From the NCBI RefSeq assembly GCF_021653995.1, contig NZ_JAJJOZ010000007.1, positions 62,001-126,000 of the forward strand: a stretch of 64,000 bases of DNA, read 5' to 3'. Of this stretch, positions 54,912-62,294 are shown in pieces. Every line of letters begins with the position of its first letter. Positions within the stretch are counted from its first letter, which is position 1. The notes beneath the pieces are model-generated. The model did no database searches. It was not told the origin of the DNA and saw only the letters and a program-made list of their open reading frames with translations. A program made the translations under genes and the position numbers. The stretch is from Allopusillimonas lactea. GTDB taxonomy: Bacteria; Pseudomonadota; Gammaproteobacteria; Burkholderiales; Burkholderiaceae_B.

Positions 54912-55688
54912 ATGCAAACGACCCAACACGCTGAACGTACGAAGATCGAGGTGCGCAACCTCAACTTTTACTACGGCAATTTTCACGCCATCAAAGACGT
55001 CAACCTGAAAATTGCCGAAAACAAGGTCACTGCCTTCATTGGCCCGTCGGGCTGCGGCAAGTCCACCTTGTTGCGCACGTTCAACCGCATGTACGAGCTA
55101 TACCCGGGCCAGCGCGCCGAGGGTGAGATCAACCTCGACGGTGAAAACCTGCTCACTTCGCGCATGGATATCTCGCTGATCCGCGCCAAGGTCGGCATGG
55201 TGTTCCAGAAGCCTACGCCATTCCCCATGAGCATCTACGACAACATTGCTTTTGGCGTACGCCTGTTCGAAAGGCTCAGCAAGGGTGAAATGGACGAGCG
55301 CGTCGAATGGGCATTGACCAAGGCCGCGCTATGGAACGAAGTAAAAGACAAGCTGGGCCAGAGCGGCAACGGCCTGTCGGGTGGCCAGCAGCAGCGCCTT
55401 TGCATCGCACGAGGGGTGGCCATCAAACCCGAGGTACTGTTGCTCGACGAGCCCTGTTCGGCACTGGATCCGATCTCCACGGCCAAGATCGAAGAGCTGA
55501 TCGCCGAACTCAAGTCTGAATACACCGTCGTTATCGTGACGCACAACATGCAGCAGGCCGCGCGCTGCTCCGACTACACGGCCTATATGTACTTGGGCCA
55601 GCTCATGGAATTTGGCGAAACCGACCAGATCTTCGTCAAGCCCGCTCGCAAAGAAACCGAAGACTACATCACCGGCCGCTTCGGCTGA
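54912..55688 (+). CDS. pstB: phosphate ABC transporter ATPase PstB
   Basis: PstB powers phosphate uptake. The 258-residue ATPase has EVRNLNFYYGNFHAIKDVNLKIAENKVTAFIGPSGCGKSTLLRTFNRM with Walker A, the PstB-specific VGMVFQKPTPFPMSIYDNIAFGVRL, signature LSGGQQQRLCIARGVA, Walker B LLLDEPCSALDP, and IVTHNMQQAARCSDYTAYMYLG with the switch His. It is the last Pst gene here. phoU, phoB and phoR, which often follow, are absent. A degraded toxin gene occupies the next stretch. Confidence 0.98.
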   Translation: MQTTQHAERTKIEVRNLNFYYGNFHAIKDVNLKIAENKVTAFIGPSGCGKSTLLRTFNRMYELYPGQRAEGEINLDGENLLTSRMDISLIRAKVGMVFQKPTPFPMSIYDNIAFGVRLFERLSKGEMDERVEWALTKAALWNEVKDKLGQSGNGLSGGQQQRLCIARGVAIKPEVLLLDEPCSALDPISTAKIEELIAELKSEYTVVIVTHNMQQAARCSDYTAYMYLGQLMEFGETDQIFVKPARKETEDYITGRFG

Positions 55689-55775
55689 GCACCGGCCGTC
55701 TGGCCGGGCAAGCGCAGTCGCCCCCGCGGCTGTGATCGCCCCCGCGCAGTCGGTCGCCAGCACGCAATCCTCCTG

Positions 55776-56054
55776 TCAGGCGGCCGCCAACGGCGTCTGC
55801 ATCAGCTGTTGCACGTCATCGTAGTGACGTGAGACACGCTGTCCGCCGTGTCGTAGCCCACCGCGACGGTCACGCCACTGGCGTAGCCCGTGCAAAATCA
55901 TGGCCTTGTCTCAGAAGGTGCGCTCGGGTGTCACGGTGATTACGCTCGTCACAGTCAAGTCCAGGTCGGGCAGATCCCGTATGACGTACGGCGTGACGGA
56001 AGCCGCGACATGCGGATCAAGTGCCGATTTGGCACCGGCCACGCCCTTGAACCA
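55776..56054 (-). pseudogene. remnant of an AbiEii/AbiGii-type nucleotidyltransferase toxin gene
   Basis: On the minus strand, one frame reads GVAGAKSALDPH, PYVIRDLPDLDLTV and VTPERTF, then a TGA at 55911-55913, then DKAMILHGLRQWRDRRGG and GQRVSRHYDDVQQLM, ending at a TGA at 55776. The order of these motifs is that of the C-terminal part of AbiEii-type toxins, where PERTFW(D/E)K and SRHYYDL are conserved. The in-frame TGA sits exactly where Trp (TGG) is expected. The N-terminal nucleotidyltransferase half is missing. Identification is from motif memory, not a search. It lies between pstB and the IclR gene. Confidence 0.6.
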
Positions 56055-56184
56055 TGACCGCCCAACTGTGCAAAGTTGGTTAATACCCAAACTTGTCCGA
56101 GTTCAGCCGCTTCAATCAGCGCAGAGATGTGGGGTTTGAGCCGGAGCCACTGCTTAGGGTTTTTCCTGTTTTTCCCGTATTTTG

Positions 56185-56197
56185 GGAATTGAATTCC
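56185..56197. promoter_or_regulatory. palindrome, possible operator of the IclR-type regulator
   Basis: GGAATT-G-AATTCC is a perfect 13-bp palindrome 58 bp before the regulator start codon, in an AT-rich stretch that may hold its promoter. IclR proteins often repress their own gene from such sites. No functional evidence beyond position and symmetry. Confidence 0.35.
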
Positions 56198-56254
56198 TTG
56201 ATTGTGGGAAAAAATATTACAGTGTGCGCGTGATCTGTTTGATGGTTGTTTTCC

Positions 56255-57007
56255 ATGTCCGACGAACGTTCGCCCAAGGGGGGCGCTGACCGCGTACTGT
56301 TTGTGCTGGCAACGCTTGCCAGGCTCGAACGGTCCGTCACGCCTGCCGAGCTGATGGCCGAGACGGGGTTGAGCAAAAGCACGCTTTATAGGCAGCTTGC
56401 ACTGCTAAAGCGCTGGGGCTTCATCATGGAAAGCAATGGCGTGTACCTGCCTGGGCCGATGTGCCTGCCGCTGGCATGGGGGTTCGATCAGTCGTCGTAC
56501 CTGATCCAGCAAGCCCATGGTGAGCTTGAGGCGCTGTCCCGCAACTCGGGCGAATCCGTGGGGCTGTTGACAGCGGTGAACAATCAGGCGGTTTGCCTGG
56601 ATATGGTCGAGAGCCCCAGTTCTTTGCGCTGTTCGTTCGTAAAAGGGCGGGGGCTTCCCTTATGCAAGGGCGCGTCCGCCAAAACACTGCTGGCCTTCAT
56701 GGAGGCCGACAAGCAGGCGTTGGTGCTGCGCAATCTTGAGCGCGACCGCCTGATCGCGCCGCCGGAGCTACCGGCGCTCAAGGATGTGCTGCGGCAGATA
56801 CGTGCACAGGGGTACTGCATCACAGACAGCGAAGTGGATGAAGGGGTATGGGGTATCAGCGCCCCCGTGTTCCAGCAATTCAACCATGCGGCGGCGGTTA
56901 TCACGCTCATGGCGCCTACCACCAGAGTTCACAATCGCGAGCGGCAGTTCGTCGATATGACAACCGCAATTGCCGCGCGTGTTTCTTCTCGGCTGCAAAG
57001 CCTTTGA
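56255..57007 (+). CDS. IclR family transcriptional regulator
   Basis: The 250-residue protein has the IclR N-terminal winged helix (DRVLFVLATLARLERSVTPAELMAETGLSKSTLYRQLALLKRWGFI) and the C-terminal effector domain (QAHGELEALSRNSGESVGLLTAVNNQAVCLDMVESP ... LPLCKGASAKTLLAFM ... GYCITDSEVDEGVWGISAPVFQ). Such regulators sense small aromatic or central metabolites. The start ATG at 56255 fits family length; a TTG three codons earlier is possible. It lies 26 bp upstream of a polar amino acid ABC importer and hutG on the same strand, so it probably controls that operon and is part of it. Confidence 0.92.
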   Translation: MSDERSPKGGADRVLFVLATLARLERSVTPAELMAETGLSKSTLYRQLALLKRWGFIMESNGVYLPGPMCLPLAWGFDQSSYLIQQAHGELEALSRNSGESVGLLTAVNNQAVCLDMVESPSSLRCSFVKGRGLPLCKGASAKTLLAFMEADKQALVLRNLERDRLIAPPELPALKDVLRQIRAQGYCITDSEVDEGVWGISAPVFQQFNHAAAVITLMAPTTRVHNRERQFVDMTTAIAARVSSRLQSL

Positions 57008-57033
57008 ATCGTTATCTAACGAAGGAGTATGTC

Positions 57034-57774
57034 ATGGCGTCACGCAAAACTCTCATGGCGGTGCTTCTCGCGATTTCCGCGAGCGGTTTTGCCGCATCCA
57101 GCCTTGCAGCGGACACGGTACGCATCGTGACCGACCCCACCTTTCCACCTATGGAATTCACCCGGGACGGCAAGCGCACTGGCTTTGATATCGAGCTGAC
57201 GGAAGCCTTGATGAAGGAAATGGGCAAGCAGATCGCCTGGACGGATATCGATTTCAAGGGCCTCATCCCTGCGATCATCTCCGGCCGTGCCGATGCGGCG
57301 GTATCGGCGATTTACATCACCGACGCGCGCAAGCAAGTCGTGGACTTCACCGACCCGTATTACGCCGGCGGCTTGGTTGTGCTCACCCGCAAGGACGGCC
57401 CGATCAAGACACTGAAAGACCTGGACGGCAAGCGTGTGTCGGTGCAGGTGGGTACCAAGTCGGTGGGCTATCTGCAGGAGCATTATCCCAAGGTGCAGCG
57501 CGTCGAGGTCGAGAAGAACGAAGAAATGTTCAACCTGGTGGGTGTGGGTCGGGCCGACGCAGCCGTCACCGGCAAGCCGGCGGCCAAGCTCTACGCCCAA
57601 GCCCATCCAGCCCTCGTTGTGCTGGACGAGCAGATCACGACGGAGGCCTACGGTATTGCGGTCGACAAGCGCAAGCCCGAGCTCGTCAGCGCATTCAATG
57701 CGGCGATCAAGCGCCTGAAGGAAAACGGCGAGTACCAGAAGATCGTCGATAAATGGTTTGAAGGCAAGAAATAA
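57034..57774 (+). CDS. polar amino acid ABC transporter, periplasmic binding protein
   Basis: The 246-residue protein starts with a signal peptide (MASRKTLMAVLLAISASGFAASSLAA) and has the family 3 binding-protein signature: RIVTDPTFPPMEFTRDGKRTGFDIELTEALMKEMGKQIAWTDIDFKGLIPAIISGRADAAVSAIYITDARKQVVDFTDPYYAGGLVVL. The conserved Asp in GFDIEL and Arg in the DARKQVVDFT segment form the amino acid site. GAAGGAG lies before the ATG at 57034. The stop overlaps the permease start by one base (TAATG). Ligand is likely a polar amino acid; the link to hutG downstream suggests histidine or a histidine product. Confidence 0.93.
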   Translation: MASRKTLMAVLLAISASGFAASSLAADTVRIVTDPTFPPMEFTRDGKRTGFDIELTEALMKEMGKQIAWTDIDFKGLIPAIISGRADAAVSAIYITDARKQVVDFTDPYYAGGLVVLTRKDGPIKTLKDLDGKRVSVQVGTKSVGYLQEHYPKVQRVEVEKNEEMFNLVGVGRADAAVTGKPAAKLYAQAHPALVVLDEQITTEAYGIAVDKRKPELVSAFNAAIKRLKENGEYQKIVDKWFEGKK

Positions 57775-58442
57775 TGAACTTTGATTTCACGCCCGCGTAT
57801 GCGGATTGGCGGGCGCTGCTCAGCGGTGCCACCGTGACCGTCGAGGTAACGGTGAGCGCACTGGTTCTCTCCTGTCTGCTGGGGCTGCTGATTGGCATAG
57901 GCCGTCTCAATCCCGAGCGCAAGCTGGCGTATGGCCTGAGCAGCGTGTATTTGTCGGCCTTTCGCGGCACCCCGCTGCTGGTGCAGCTGTTCATCTGGTT
58001 CTTCGGCCTGCCGCGCTTTGGCATTTTGCTGCCGGCCTTTGCCTGCGGGATGCTGGGCCTGGGCATGTATTCGGCCTCGTATGTATCCGAGATTGTGCGC
58101 GGGGCAATACAGTCGGTGGATCGCGGCCAGATGGAGGCTGCGCGTTCGCTGGGCATGTCCTCGCGGCAAGCCATGTTCAAGATTATTTTGCCGCAGGCGT
58201 TTGTGCGCATGATTCCGCCTCTGGGCAACGAGTTCATTTCGCTGATCAAGAACTCGGCGCTGGTGTCGCTGCTGACCATCCACGACCTCATGCACGAAGG
58301 GCAGAAGATTATCAGTGTTTCCTACCGCTCGCTGGAAATCTATTTGGTGATTGCGGTCATTTATTGGCTGATGACGACGTTCGTGACAATCGTGCTGCGC
58401 AATGTAGAGCTGCGCATGAAGGCGGGAGGGATGGTGCAATGA
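57774..58442 (+). CDS. polar amino acid ABC transporter permease (HisM/HisQ type)
   Basis: The 222-residue membrane protein has about five segments, the N-terminal GATVTVEVTVSALVLSCLLGLLIGIGRLNPERK, the YLSAFRGTPLLVQLFIWFFGLPRFGILLP block typical of HisM/GlnP permeases, and the EAA loop SVDRGQMEAARSLGMSSRQAMFKIILPQAFVRMIPPLGNEFISLIKNSALVSLLT. It is the only permease of the operon, so it probably works as a homodimer. It overlaps both neighbours (1 bp with the binding protein, 4 bp with the ATPase). Confidence 0.94.
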   Translation: MNFDFTPAYADWRALLSGATVTVEVTVSALVLSCLLGLLIGIGRLNPERKLAYGLSSVYLSAFRGTPLLVQLFIWFFGLPRFGILLPAFACGMLGLGMYSASYVSEIVRGAIQSVDRGQMEAARSLGMSSRQAMFKIILPQAFVRMIPPLGNEFISLIKNSALVSLLTIHDLMHEGQKIISVSYRSLEIYLVIAVIYWLMTTFVTIVLRNVELRMKAGGMVQ

Positions 58443-59227
58443 GTAATACGGCGACGAACGGCCAGGCCATGATTCTGATCAAGGGGCTGCACAAGGCCTA
58501 TGGCAACCATGAGGTGCTGAAGGGGGTAGACCTCGAGATCGACAAGTCAAAAGTGGTGGTGGTGATCGGCCCAAGCGGTTCGGGCAAAAGCACCTTGCTG
58601 CGCTGCTGCAATGGGCTCGAGGTCGCCCAGCGCGGCACTATCGACATCTGCGGCCAGCGACTGCTCGACGAGGGAAGGATGCTGGGCGAGCGCGATCTGA
58701 ATGCGCTGCGTATGCAGGTGGGCATGGTGTTCCAGTCTTTTAACCTGTTTCCGCACCTCTCAGTGCTGGATAACATCACGGTCGGGCCCCGCACGCTCAA
58801 AGGGCTTAGCGCGTCCGCGGCGCGCGAGCAGGCCATGGCGCTGCTGGACAAAGTGGGGCTGTCGGCCAAGGCCGAGGCCATGCCGGCCAGCCTCTCCGGC
58901 GGGCAGAAGCAGCGCGTGGCGATTGCGCGGGCGTTAGCCATGGCGCCCCAGGTCATGCTGTTCGATGAGCCCACATCGGCGCTTGATCCCGAACTGGTCG
59001 GCGAGGTGCTGAGCGTCATGAAGCTGCTCGCCAAAGAAGGGATGACGATGATGGTGGTGACGCACGAAATGGGCTTCGCCCGCGAGATGGCTGATACGGT
59101 GGTTGTCATGGATGGCGGCGGCATTATCGAGGCCGGCCCGCCCGACGTTATCTTCACCAACCCCGCGCAGGCGCGTACGCGCAGCTTTCTGCAGGCTGTG
59201 CTCAAGCAGGAGACACAGGACGTATGA
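58439..59227 (+). CDS. polar amino acid ABC transporter ATPase (HisP/GlnQ type)
   Basis: The 262-residue ATPase has Walker A GPSGSGKSTLLRCCNGLE near residue 43, the Q-loop VGMVFQSFNLFPHLSVLDNITVGPRTLKG, signature LSGGQKQRVAIARALAM, Walker B VMLFDEPTSALDPELVGEVL and switch VVTHEMGFAREMADTVVVMDGG. These phrases are those of the GlnQ/HisP subfamily. The start ATG at 58439 overlaps the permease stop as ATGA; the stop overlaps the hutG start by 4 bp, so all four genes are translationally linked. Confidence 0.95.
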   Translation: MSNTATNGQAMILIKGLHKAYGNHEVLKGVDLEIDKSKVVVVIGPSGSGKSTLLRCCNGLEVAQRGTIDICGQRLLDEGRMLGERDLNALRMQVGMVFQSFNLFPHLSVLDNITVGPRTLKGLSASAAREQAMALLDKVGLSAKAEAMPASLSGGQKQRVAIARALAMAPQVMLFDEPTSALDPELVGEVLSVMKLLAKEGMTMMVVTHEMGFAREMADTVVVMDGGGIIEAGPPDVIFTNPAQARTRSFLQAVLKQETQDV

Positions 59228-60180
59228 GTACGGTGGATACAGTATGGCGGGGCCGCGACGACGCTGCGGAGCAGGGCGACACGCGTAGGCTATTTCAGGT
59301 CGTCCGTCCGCGCAGCGCCAGTTTTGGCGCTGACGATCCCGTGCTGCTGGGTTTTGCCAGCGATGCAGGCGTAAGCCGAAACAAAGGCCGTGTCGGCGCG
59401 CGCAAAGGGCCGCAGGCAATCCGGGCCATGATGGCCGGCCTGCCGGCGCACGACCTCAGTGTGTTGTGGGACGCTGGCGATGTGCATTGCGAAGGCGATG
59501 CGCTGGAGGCCGCGCAGGCTGAGCTGGGTCGCCGCGTGGCCGGCGTGTTGGCTGCCGGCGCCCGCCCGCTGATCCTGGGCGGCGGGCACGAAACCGCGTG
59601 GGGCACGTTTCAGGGGCTGGACGCATTCCTGGCTGAACGGGCGGCGAATCAGCGCGGCGACGATAGCAAGCCGCTGTTGATTGTGAACCTGGATGCGCAC
59701 TTTGATCTGCGAAGCAGCCGTCCAGGCAGTTCGGGCACACCCTTTGATCAAATCCTGGAGGCATGCCGGCAGCGGGGCTTGCCCGTGACATATGCCTGCT
59801 TTGGTGTGTCGCGGCTGGGCAATACTGCAGGCCTGTTTGCCCACGCCCGCGAACTGGGAACCGTGTTCTTCGAAGACACCGTGCTGCAGGAGCGGCATCT
59901 TGCCGACCGGCTGGCCGACCTCGACACGCTGCTTGCGCGGGCCGGCGATGTCTACCTGAGTATAGACCTCGACGTGTTGCCGGCGTCGGTGGCGCCGGGC
60001 GTATCGGCGCCGGCGGCGTTCGGCGTCCCGTTCAGTGTGATCGAGGCGTTGGCCTGCCGCGTGAAACAAAGTGGAAAAATGCGGGTTGCCGATATTGTGG
60101 AGATCAACCCCGACTTCGATATCGACAACCACACCGCTCGCGTTGCCGCGAGGCTGGCCTGGCAACTGCTGGCGCCGTAA
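59224..60180 (+). CDS. hutG: formimidoylglutamase (arginase superfamily)
   Basis: HutG hydrolyses N-formimidoyl-L-glutamate to glutamate and formamide, the last step of one histidine breakdown route. The 318-residue protein has the ureohydrolase manganese ligands: His122 in LGGGHETAW, Asp157/His159/Asp161 in NLDAHFDLR and Asp248/Asp250 in YLSIDLDVLP. The phrase LLGFASDAGVSRNKGRVGARKGPQAIR near residue 42 is typical of HutG rather than arginase or agmatinase. hutH, hutU and hutI are not adjacent. It is encoded with an amino acid importer (4-bp overlap), so the imported compound is probably a substrate or precursor. A related guanidino-hydrolase activity cannot be excluded. Confidence 0.88.
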   Translation: MSTVDTVWRGRDDAAEQGDTRRLFQVVRPRSASFGADDPVLLGFASDAGVSRNKGRVGARKGPQAIRAMMAGLPAHDLSVLWDAGDVHCEGDALEAAQAELGRRVAGVLAAGARPLILGGGHETAWGTFQGLDAFLAERAANQRGDDSKPLLIVNLDAHFDLRSSRPGSSGTPFDQILEACRQRGLPVTYACFGVSRLGNTAGLFAHARELGTVFFEDTVLQERHLADRLADLDTLLARAGDVYLSIDLDVLPASVAPGVSAPAAFGVPFSVIEALACRVKQSGKMRVADIVEINPDFDIDNHTARVAARLAWQLLAP

Positions 60181-60255
60181 GGGCGCCAGCGTGGCGGCTG
60201 CTTATGAGGCCCGGAGCGTGTTGCCGGACCTTGCCGCTGTGGGCTGCTGCGCCGT

Positions 60256-60666
60256 TCAGTTCCAGCGGCCGCCTTGCCCGCCCAGGCTGAAGCGCCCGGC
60301 TCCCATCAGCGAGATTGCCAGGGCCCCGAACAGGAACAGAGCCTGCAGCTCAAGGCGCCAGCCGCCGTTGGCGGTAAATTCGGCCAGGTGGCCCGTGTGT
60401 GCAAGGGCGACGGCGAACAGCATGTTGATGGCGATCAGCAGGGCGCCCAGGCGGGTATAGAAGCCCAGGATGACCAGGATCGGGCCAATGACTTCACCGA
60501 GATAGACGCCCCACGCCACGAAGGCAGGCAGGCCGTTGGCCACCACCATACTTTCGATGCCGCTGACCCCCTTGGTGAGTTTGGCGAAACCGTGAAACAG
60601 AAACAGAATGCCGACGGTGAGGCGCAGCAGCAACTTTCCGAGGTCGTCCTGTGTATTGCCCGACAT
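60256..60666 (-). CDS. DoxX family membrane protein
   Basis: A 136-residue protein with four membrane segments and DoxX family features: LLLRLTVGILFLFHGFAKLTKGVSGIESM, VANGLPAFVAWGVYLGEVIGPILVILGFYTRLGALLIAINMLFAVALAHTG and GWRLELQALFLFGALAISLMGAGRFSL. DoxX proteins take part in thiosulfate oxidation in some archaea, but most bacterial ones have unknown roles, some in redox stress. The start ATG at 60666 follows GGAG. Its promoter has a remarkable C7-T3-C7 spacer. It is probably transcribed alone. Confidence 0.9.
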   Translation of the reverse strand: MSGNTQDDLGKLLLRLTVGILFLFHGFAKLTKGVSGIESMVVANGLPAFVAWGVYLGEVIGPILVILGFYTRLGALLIAINMLFAVALAHTGHLAEFTANGGWRLELQALFLFGALAISLMGAGRFSLGGQGGRWN

Positions 60667-60705
60667 AGTGACTCCGTATAAGGGTATGAGGTTTCAGGGC
60701 TTGCC

Positions 60706-60734
60706 ATTATAGGGGGGGAAAGGGGGGGCGTTGA
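60706..60734 (-). promoter_or_regulatory. doxX promoter with a C7-T3-C7 spacer
   Basis: On the minus strand, a perfect TATAAT (60711-60706) lies 17 bp after TCAACG (60734-60729, three of six to the -35 consensus). The spacer is exactly seven C, three T, seven C. Such tracts slip in replication, which would change the -35/-10 spacing. The doxX start codon is 40 bp downstream. Confidence 0.65.
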
Positions 60735-60750
60735 CGATCACGGTGTGATG

Positions 60751-60801
60751 ACATCGAGGCGACGATCATGTCAAGGTGACACTCATGTCAAGGCGATGAT
60801 C
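60751..60801. repeat. 17-bp tandem repeat upstream of the doxX promoter
   Basis: Three units of 17 bp (60751-60767, 60768-60784, 60785-60801) share the pattern ATGTCAAGGYGAYRMTC. Units 2 and 3 share TCATGTCAAGG exactly across their borders. A more diverged unit may precede. An 8-bp inverted repeat ACGATCAC (60734-60741)/GTGATCGT (60813-60820) brackets the set. Confidence 0.7.
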
Positions 60802-60822
60802 ATGCACGCGGGGTGATCGTGG

Positions 60823-61281
60823 TCACGTCAGGGCGGGCGCCTCTGGCGCCTCTGGCGCTTGCAGAGTGCGGTCGCGGTAGGTGCGGACCAAGCCTTCGAA
60901 CTGCGAGAACAGAATCATGTAGTCGTCATCAGCGTTGATGCGAGCTTGGCCGTTATCGTCGGTGATGAGCATGGCGGGCACGGACGCATTGAGCAGGTCG
61001 TGCAGGGTGTCGGTATCCGCTTGAGGGTCCAGGGGCAGCAGGGTTTTGCCTGCGGCCTGTATGGCCAGTACGCTCAGCAGGTATTCCAGGCCTGGTGTTG
61101 CGCACAGGGCAACGGGCGACCCCGGGGTTGGATCTTTGGTCTGGATGGCCACCGCCAAGGCGCGTACGGCCGTCGCCAATTCGCCGTAGGTGACATCGGT
61201 ATGGTCGTCGCGCAGGGCGATGACCTCGCCATGGTCGTTTGAAAACGCCTGCAGAAAATCGAGCGTTTGTGTGCTTGCCAT
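60823..61281 (-). CDS. stand-alone N-terminal fragment of an AMP-binding (adenylate-forming) enzyme
   Basis: The 152-residue protein resembles the first ~150 residues of acyl-CoA synthetases and adenylation domains. It has IALRDDHTDVTYGELATAVRALAVAI, the GSPVALCATPGLEYLLSVLAIQAAGKTLLPLDPQAD block, where LPLDP is a family hallmark, and LLNASVPAMLITDD. It then ends with a short unrelated tail (Ala-Pro-Glu repeats). The P-loop TSGTTGxPKG and all later motifs are absent, so it cannot be catalytically competent alone. I see no continuation in other frames downstream, so it looks like a designed short gene, not a recent break. It could be a regulatory partner or a relic. Upstream and divergent is the MTA/SAH nucleosidase gene. 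Confidence 0.7.
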   Translation of the reverse strand: MASTQTLDFLQAFSNDHGEVIALRDDHTDVTYGELATAVRALAVAIQTKDPTPGSPVALCATPGLEYLLSVLAIQAAGKTLLPLDPQADTDTLHDLLNASVPAMLITDDNGQARINADDDYMILFSQFEGLVRTYRDRTLQAPEAPEAPALT

Positions 61282-61413
61282 AGTGGGCGGTCTCCCGTTT
61301 GCCTGTTTATCCCGTCAAGTATAAAGACCCCGCATGCTCGACGGCTTGTTGCGCACGCTAGGGTTTGCCCGATATGGTTAAATCCGCTTCATTGAAAAAG
61401 CGGGAGTATTTGA

Positions 61414-62184
61414 ATGATGAAGCCGTTAGGGATCATCGCTGCGATGCATGGCGAACTGGCGGAACTGCTGGCTGTGATGGGGCCCGATTCGCGTATGCTG
61501 ACCATAGGCGGGCGCGACTATTACCTGGGCCGGCTCGATGGGCATGATTGTGTGGCCGTGCTGGCTCGGGTCGGCAAGGTGGCGGCTGCGGCCACCACCG
61601 TTACGATGATTCGCGAACTTGGCGTTGGCGCGCTGGTGTTCACCGGCCTGGCGGGTGCTGTGGCCTCGCACCTGAATGTCGGTGATGTGGTGGTGGCGGA
61701 CAGCCTGCTGCAGCATGACATGGACGCGCGGCCGCTCTTCCCGCGCTTTGAAATCCCTTTGCTTGGGTGCAGCCGGTTCAATGCCGATGCGGGTATGTCG
61801 GCGCTGCTGGCAGCCAGCGCGCAGACCTATCTGGACGACGACTTCATGGTACATGCCGGGCCGCGTGTGTGTACGCAGTTCAGGCTGCGGCGTCCGCGGG
61901 TGCATCGGGGCATGATCGTCAGCGGCGACCGCTTTGTCAGCGATTCGGGCGAGGTGGCCACCTTGCGCGCCATGCTGCCCGATGCCTTGTGTGTGGAAAT
62001 GGAAGGCGCCGCAGTGGCGCAGATATGCCACGAATACGACATGCCCTTTGCAGTGATCCGTACGATTTCAGACCGCGCCGACGACGAGGCCGGACTGGAT
62101 TTCAACGCCTTCCTGGAGCAGGTCGCCAGCGTGTATTCAGTGGGTATCATGCGCCGGTTCCTGGCCGTGCGCGCACGGGCGTAG
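61414..62184 (+). CDS. 5'-methylthioadenosine/S-adenosylhomocysteine nucleosidase
   Basis: The 256-residue protein cleaves MTA and SAH to adenine and the thio-sugar, clearing SAM by-products. The purine nucleosidase fold is visible: LGIIAAMHGELAELL with the first catalytic Glu, VAVLARVGKVAAAATTV, GVGALVFTGLAGAVASHLNVGDVVVA, the late CVEMEGAAVAQICHEYDMPFAVIRTISDRAD with the purine-binding Met-Glu and the catalytic Asp. GGGAG lies before the ATG at 61414 (a second ATG follows at once). E. coli MtnN is 232 residues; this one has a longer central loop. Confidence 0.92.
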   Translation: MMKPLGIIAAMHGELAELLAVMGPDSRMLTIGGRDYYLGRLDGHDCVAVLARVGKVAAAATTVTMIRELGVGALVFTGLAGAVASHLNVGDVVVADSLLQHDMDARPLFPRFEIPLLGCSRFNADAGMSALLAASAQTYLDDDFMVHAGPRVCTQFRLRRPRVHRGMIVSGDRFVSDSGEVATLRAMLPDALCVEMEGAAVAQICHEYDMPFAVIRTISDRADDEAGLDFNAFLEQVASVYSVGIMRRFLAVRARA

Positions 62185-62294
62185 GCGAGGCGTATACAGG
62201 GAAATCGCCGACGCACGCGGTGCGGGCTGCGGCAAAAACGGCGGGCGTATACTGGGCAACATAACGATCTATACATCAGTGAGGAGTCCCGACT

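Noticed and set aside
57806..58438. A 473-codon frame that would extend the ATPase of the amino acid importer far upstream
   Set aside because: The first ~210 codons overlap the permease in another frame and read as non-protein-like; the ATPase family start and ATGA overlap place the start at 58439.
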